The notes beneath the pieces were generated by a model, which made no database searches, was not told the origin of the DNA, and was given only the letters and a program-made list of their open reading frames with translations. A program made the translations under genes and the position numbers. From assembly GCA_963837635.1 (NCBI GenBank), contig CAWINY010000007.1, forward strand, positions 1,116,001 through 1,180,000: 64,000 nt of DNA. Direction: 5' to 3'. The first letter of the stretch is position 1. Every line of letters starts with the position of its first letter. The DNA is from CAWINY01 sp963837635 (GTDB lineage Bacteria > Acidobacteriota > Terriglobia > Terriglobales > Acidobacteriaceae). This document shows, one piece after another, positions 60,652 to 64,000 of the stretch.

Positions 60652-63118
60652 TCATTTCAGGACGTTGATGGCGGCCGCGCCCAGGGCCATTTGGGACAGA
60701 ATCTGGGTCCAATCCTTCAGCCCCCGCATAGCGCTGCCGTGCGCCAGTTGCGCTGGGACGACTACCGTGTCCCCGGGCAACGTGCGGGTTGCGACCAGAC
60801 TCCCTCCGCGCCACCGGCTGAAGGCTGGCTGGCTCAAAACCGAACCATCGGCCCGGACGAGGAACAGGTGTTTCAGGTCGGCATCCCGGTTGCCGTTGCC
60901 GGCAATCTTCAGATAATCGGCAACCCGCATCTCGCCCCGGAAGAGGAAGGAGTTCTGGTTGTAGACCGAGCCGACCACGCTTACCGTCGCCGGCTTGTGG
61001 GGGACGTAGACGCGATCGCCATCCTCGAGCGGGATGGCCGGGAAGGCTTCGGCCCCGCTCGCGGCGGGCGTGATTTCCAGTCCGATGCGGCCGCTCGCTT
61101 TGAACTGGCGGAACTTTTCCACCAGCGCATGTTCGGAAGCGCGTGCCGCCTCCAGCGCCTCTGGCTGCTCGGTTTTGGCCCGTGCGGCAGTGATGGTGCA
61201 GCGCTCGACTTCCATCTCCAGTTCATGCGTCATCTGGTCGAGGCTCTTCTGCTGCTCAAGGCGCGCCGCTTCCCGGGTGAACTGGGTGCCAAACAGATAA
61301 GCGCCGCTGCTCAAGCCGCCGACCCGAGCCACCAGCGCCCGCAGACTCTCTCCCGGTTGCACCTTGTACACGCCTGGCGCGCGGAATTCGCCTTCCAGCC
61401 GCACAAACTTGCTCTGCCGTTCCTGGGCAACGGTCATGTCCTTCTGCGAAAAGATGGTCACGATATCGCCTGGCAGCAGCAGCAGGTTTTCCTCGGGACC
61501 GTCCTCCTGAATCGCGTTTTCCAGGTTGAAGGGAATCAGGTTCGCGGCCAGCGTCTCCGGGTCGGTGCGCTGGATGACGGCATAGTCCCAGTTGATCTCC
61601 GGCGCATTGCGCCGCACCTCGTTGCGCACCTCGCCGGACTGGATTTCATTGCCGGACTGGATTCCGTCGCCGAACCGGATTTTGTCCCCGGACTGGAGTC
61701 CATCCATCGACCGAATTCGATTGGTGGCGATGTTTGTATTTCGCATTGAATTCGCAGGATGGAGCGTGGTGGCGTCGCTTCGTTCTTCTCCATCTCCGTC
61801 GAGCACGGCGCTGGTGGAAATCTCGTTTTGCCGGCGCCAGTATTTGCGGGTCAGCAGGAACTCGCGATTGGGGATCAGGTCATGCAGGTGCATGCCTTCG
61901 CGCCAGGGATAGCGGCCCGGTTCGGCGACATTGCCCCGCAAGATCACCGCATTCTCGAACTTGGGGGAGATCGCCTGAATGCGCACCAGATCGCCGTCCC
62001 GCAGCTCCCGTCTCAGACCTTGTGGATCCAGAGGAAATTCTTCCACCTTGCGGGTGACATGGCTTTCAATGCGCTCGAGGATGGCCTTCTGGCCGTCCGC
62101 GGTGGTGGCCAGACCGCCCGACATTTCGAGCACCTCGCCCAGATTCGTCCGCTCGCGCAACTCATAAATGGCGGGCACATTCACACTGCCGGCCACGGCC
62201 ACCGATGGGCCCACCGGCGGGATGTAGATGACGTCGCCGGGCAACAGGTGCAGGTCCTTGGATTTATTCCCGCGCAGCGGCAGGTCGTAAAGGTCCAGTT
62301 CGGTGACCACGCGGTCCTGGCGTCGCAGCTGGATGTGGCGCAGGGAGCCGCTGACGGCGGGGCCTCCCGAGGCGAACAGGGTATTGACCAGGGTGCTGAG
62401 GGAGCTGACCGTATAGGTCCCCGGACGGCGCGCCTGGCCAACCACAAAGACCTGGATCGAGCGCAACTGGCCCAGATTTACACTCAGGTCGAAGTTGCGG
62501 AACATCCTGCCAATCGCGGTGCGGAAGTACTCTTCTAACTGCTGATACCTCAACCCGGCTACCGACAAGTTTCCGACTTTGGGCAAGTAGACATTGCCGG
62601 TGCGGTCGACGATCACCTTGGCGTCGAGATCGATCTGTCCCCAGGCCCGGACCAATACCTCGTCCCCGGGGCCGACCACATAGTCGGCGGTAACCGGGAC
62701 GCGGTCGATCGGGGCAAAGGTGGTGGGGACGCGGTCAAACAGGTTGGATCCATAAACCGGCAGCAGGCGTCCGATGGCCGTGGCGACGAACTCCTGGAAT
62801 TCGGTCGGCGGTTGCGGCTCGGGCGTCGGCGCCGGCGCCGCCTCTGGATCCTTGCGGGGATCGATCGCCGACGTGGTCACTCGCATGCCAGACCGCGACC
62901 GTTCCGGAGTTTCTAGCCGCAGGTTTCGCCCCATCGGGGGCAGCGCTCTCTTCCTGCGTGCCGTCGCAATCGAATCCTTGGCAGCGCGTACCGGCAAGAA
63001 CCGGGGTTTCGAGCGTACTCTGAGCAACGGCCGGATTCTGGGCCGCGAGCAACCACACGAGCAGCAGAACGGTGAAGCATCGGATCGTTGGTATTGGGGA
63101 TGGCATGGGTGATGGCAT
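60652..63118 (-). CDS. SLBB-domain polysaccharide export protein, with apparent frameshift
   Basis: The main frame (60652 to about 62985) encodes Poly_export and at least five SLBB units (VGPGDEVLVRAWGQIDLDAK near the start, then VVGQARRPGTYTVSSLSTL, VAGSVNVPAIYELRERTNLG, LEGEFRAPGVYKVQPGESL, VVGSVYNQNSFLFRG). It lacks a signal peptide. One base out of frame, an ATG at 63118 begins a perfect signal peptide (TIRCFTVLLLVWLLAAQNPAVAQ). Dropping one base somewhere in about 62920-63000 would join them; the C5 tract at 62940 is a candidate. Intact, the protein would be a large outer-membrane Wza-type channel. Confidence 0.82.
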
Positions 63119-63186
63119 GGTTACCTTCGGAAGAACGCGGGGCGCGTCTTCACCGGTTGATACGGAGGTCTTGTCGGACTATTGCT

Positions 63187-64000
63187 CTATTGCCCGTCGG
63201 CGCTGCGCGCTGCCCGGCCCAGCCAGCGCCAATCCCGGGGCCGGAACGAAATCTGAATTTGCGTGGTCACGTCGGTCTGCGGGCTGGGAGAAAGGACCGG
63301 CGCCCTCCAGCGCTCGACTTGAACGAGCGCATCCAAGGCCAAGCCATTGCGCCAGGCGTAACGCAGCCTGGCGTAGGCGTCCTGCTGCGTTTCTCCCTGA
63401 GGCACAAAGAAGGGGGACACCTTCACGGTGCGATAGCCAAGCTGAAGCGTGCTCTGGGGATGGAACCAGTAGGTGAGCCATGCCTGGCCACCCGTTCCCT
63501 CGCGGCCTAACCAGGAACTCAACAGGTAACCCTTGTTCGTGTAGCCGTCCTTGTAAATGCTCTCGAAGTAGTAGTAGCGGCCTCCCTCGGCGCGTTGGGT
63601 CGCCGGATCGGTTGTACCGCCCTCCAGGTGCAAATCGAGTTTGGCAAGGCGGGGAAACCGGGCCAGATAGAGGCCCGAAGTTATAGCCGCATGGCGAGGC
63701 GCGTCCACCGGGGATATGTCATCGTGGACAACAGAGTCTGCATACAGGGTCAGCCAGTTTCTTGCCCCCGGCAAACGATAGCGGAAATCGAAGCCTCCAT
63801 GGCGGGCTCCCGGGCCGGTGCGTTGCGACATTCCCGCGTAGGTGCCGCTGCTGGTGCTGGTCAGGCTGGCCAACCAGGTGCCGAAGGTGAGCGGCTCGAC
63901 TCCCTCGCCGGCAAAGACCGCGTCGCGCGACCACCCCAGCTCCAGGTTTTCGGTGGGTTGAAAGCTAATCTTCTGCCCATATAAAGAAGGGGCGGGGCGG
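63187..64000 (-). CDS. Wzi-family capsule assembly protein (partial, 5' end beyond window)
   Basis: The frame is open to the window edge, so the N-terminus is missing. Visible features are those of the Wzi outer-membrane lectin barrel: KISFQPTENLELGWSRD and VFAGEGVEPLTFGTW near the start, then repeated aromatic strands (LTLYADSVVHDD, SGLYLARFPRLAKLDLHLEG, YYYFESIYKDGYTNKG), ending in a C-terminal barrel strand (TTQIQISFRPRDW). It anchors capsule polysaccharide on the cell surface. First gene of the minus-strand locus in this window. Confidence 0.9.
   Translation of the reverse strand, partial: RPAPSLYGQKISFQPTENLELGWSRDAVFAGEGVEPLTFGTWLASLTSTSSGTYAGMSQRTGPGARHGGFDFRYRLPGARNWLTLYADSVVHDDISPVDAPRHAAITSGLYLARFPRLAKLDLHLEGGTTDPATQRAEGGRYYYFESIYKDGYTNKGYLLSSWLGREGTGGQAWLTYWFHPQSTLQLGYRTVKVSPFFVPQGETQQDAYARLRYAWRNGLALDALVQVERWRAPVLSPSPQTDVTTQIQISFRPRDWRWLGRAARSADGQ

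Overview
The window looks like chromosomal DNA of a GC-rich Gram-negative bacterium, most likely an acidobacterium (class Terriglobia or a relative). This is inferred from the gene set: BshC-type bacillithiol synthesis together with futalosine-pathway MqnA, a PagL-like outer-membrane protein, Wza/Wzi-type capsule export, palindromic dispersed repeats, and an integrase with a Cys-rich N-terminus of a kind I associate with acidobacteria. No rRNA or tRNA was found.

Region 1 (1-11.2 kb) is ordinary chromosome: a PhoU-like protein, an acyl-CoA carboxyltransferase, a small secreted protein, a PLD-family protein, MqnA, YebC with a clear terminator, a PagL-like lipid A deacylase, BshC with a small Cys-pair protein, a glycerophosphodiesterase and a single-domain response regulator. 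Several palindromic dispersed repeats sit between these genes.

Region 2 (12,325-29,883) is a 17.6-kb integrated element of lower GC whose ends can be placed from the sequence. It is inserted in the last codons of a tyrosine-autokinase (Wzc-like) gene. The kinase body lies at 29,848-32,142. Its original last codons remain on the other side, at 12,270-12,323, where they overlap the start codon of the wza-like gene. A 19-bp imperfect duplication (attL/attR) and a 21-bp arm-type repeat mark both ends, and a tyrosine integrase lies beside attL. The cargo includes an HTH protein, a zinc-finger/repeat protein overlapping a Mom-like DNA-modification acyltransferase, a ribbon-helix-helix-like protein, a Lys-rich peptide, a RepA-like ATPase followed by iteron-like repeats, a second recombinase with SprT-like and zinc-ribbon partners, a tandem zinc-knuckle protein, and many small proteins of unknown function. 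I see no capsid, terminase or conjugation genes. It appears to be an undescribed integrative element rather than a standard prophage or ICE.

Region 3 (29.8-64 kb, minus strand) is a large exopolysaccharide locus. It holds Wzi, an SLBB/Wza protein, Wzz, four PLP sugar aminotransferase or nucleotide-sugar steps of DegT/NeuD type, two Wzx flippases, two Wzy-like polymerases, many glycosyltransferases, a GT4-PglC fusion, a CapD-like dehydratase, RmlB-A-C, a WecG-type transferase and the Wzc-like kinase. The locus carries several lesions: an IS630 insertion splits the GT4-PglC gene, a G8 tract frameshifts a secreted beta-helix protein, one glycosyltransferase is fused to a truncated polymerase, and the SLBB export protein is out of frame with its signal peptide. 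These lesions and the element insertion together suggest a locus under reduced or switching selection, or partly assembly error.
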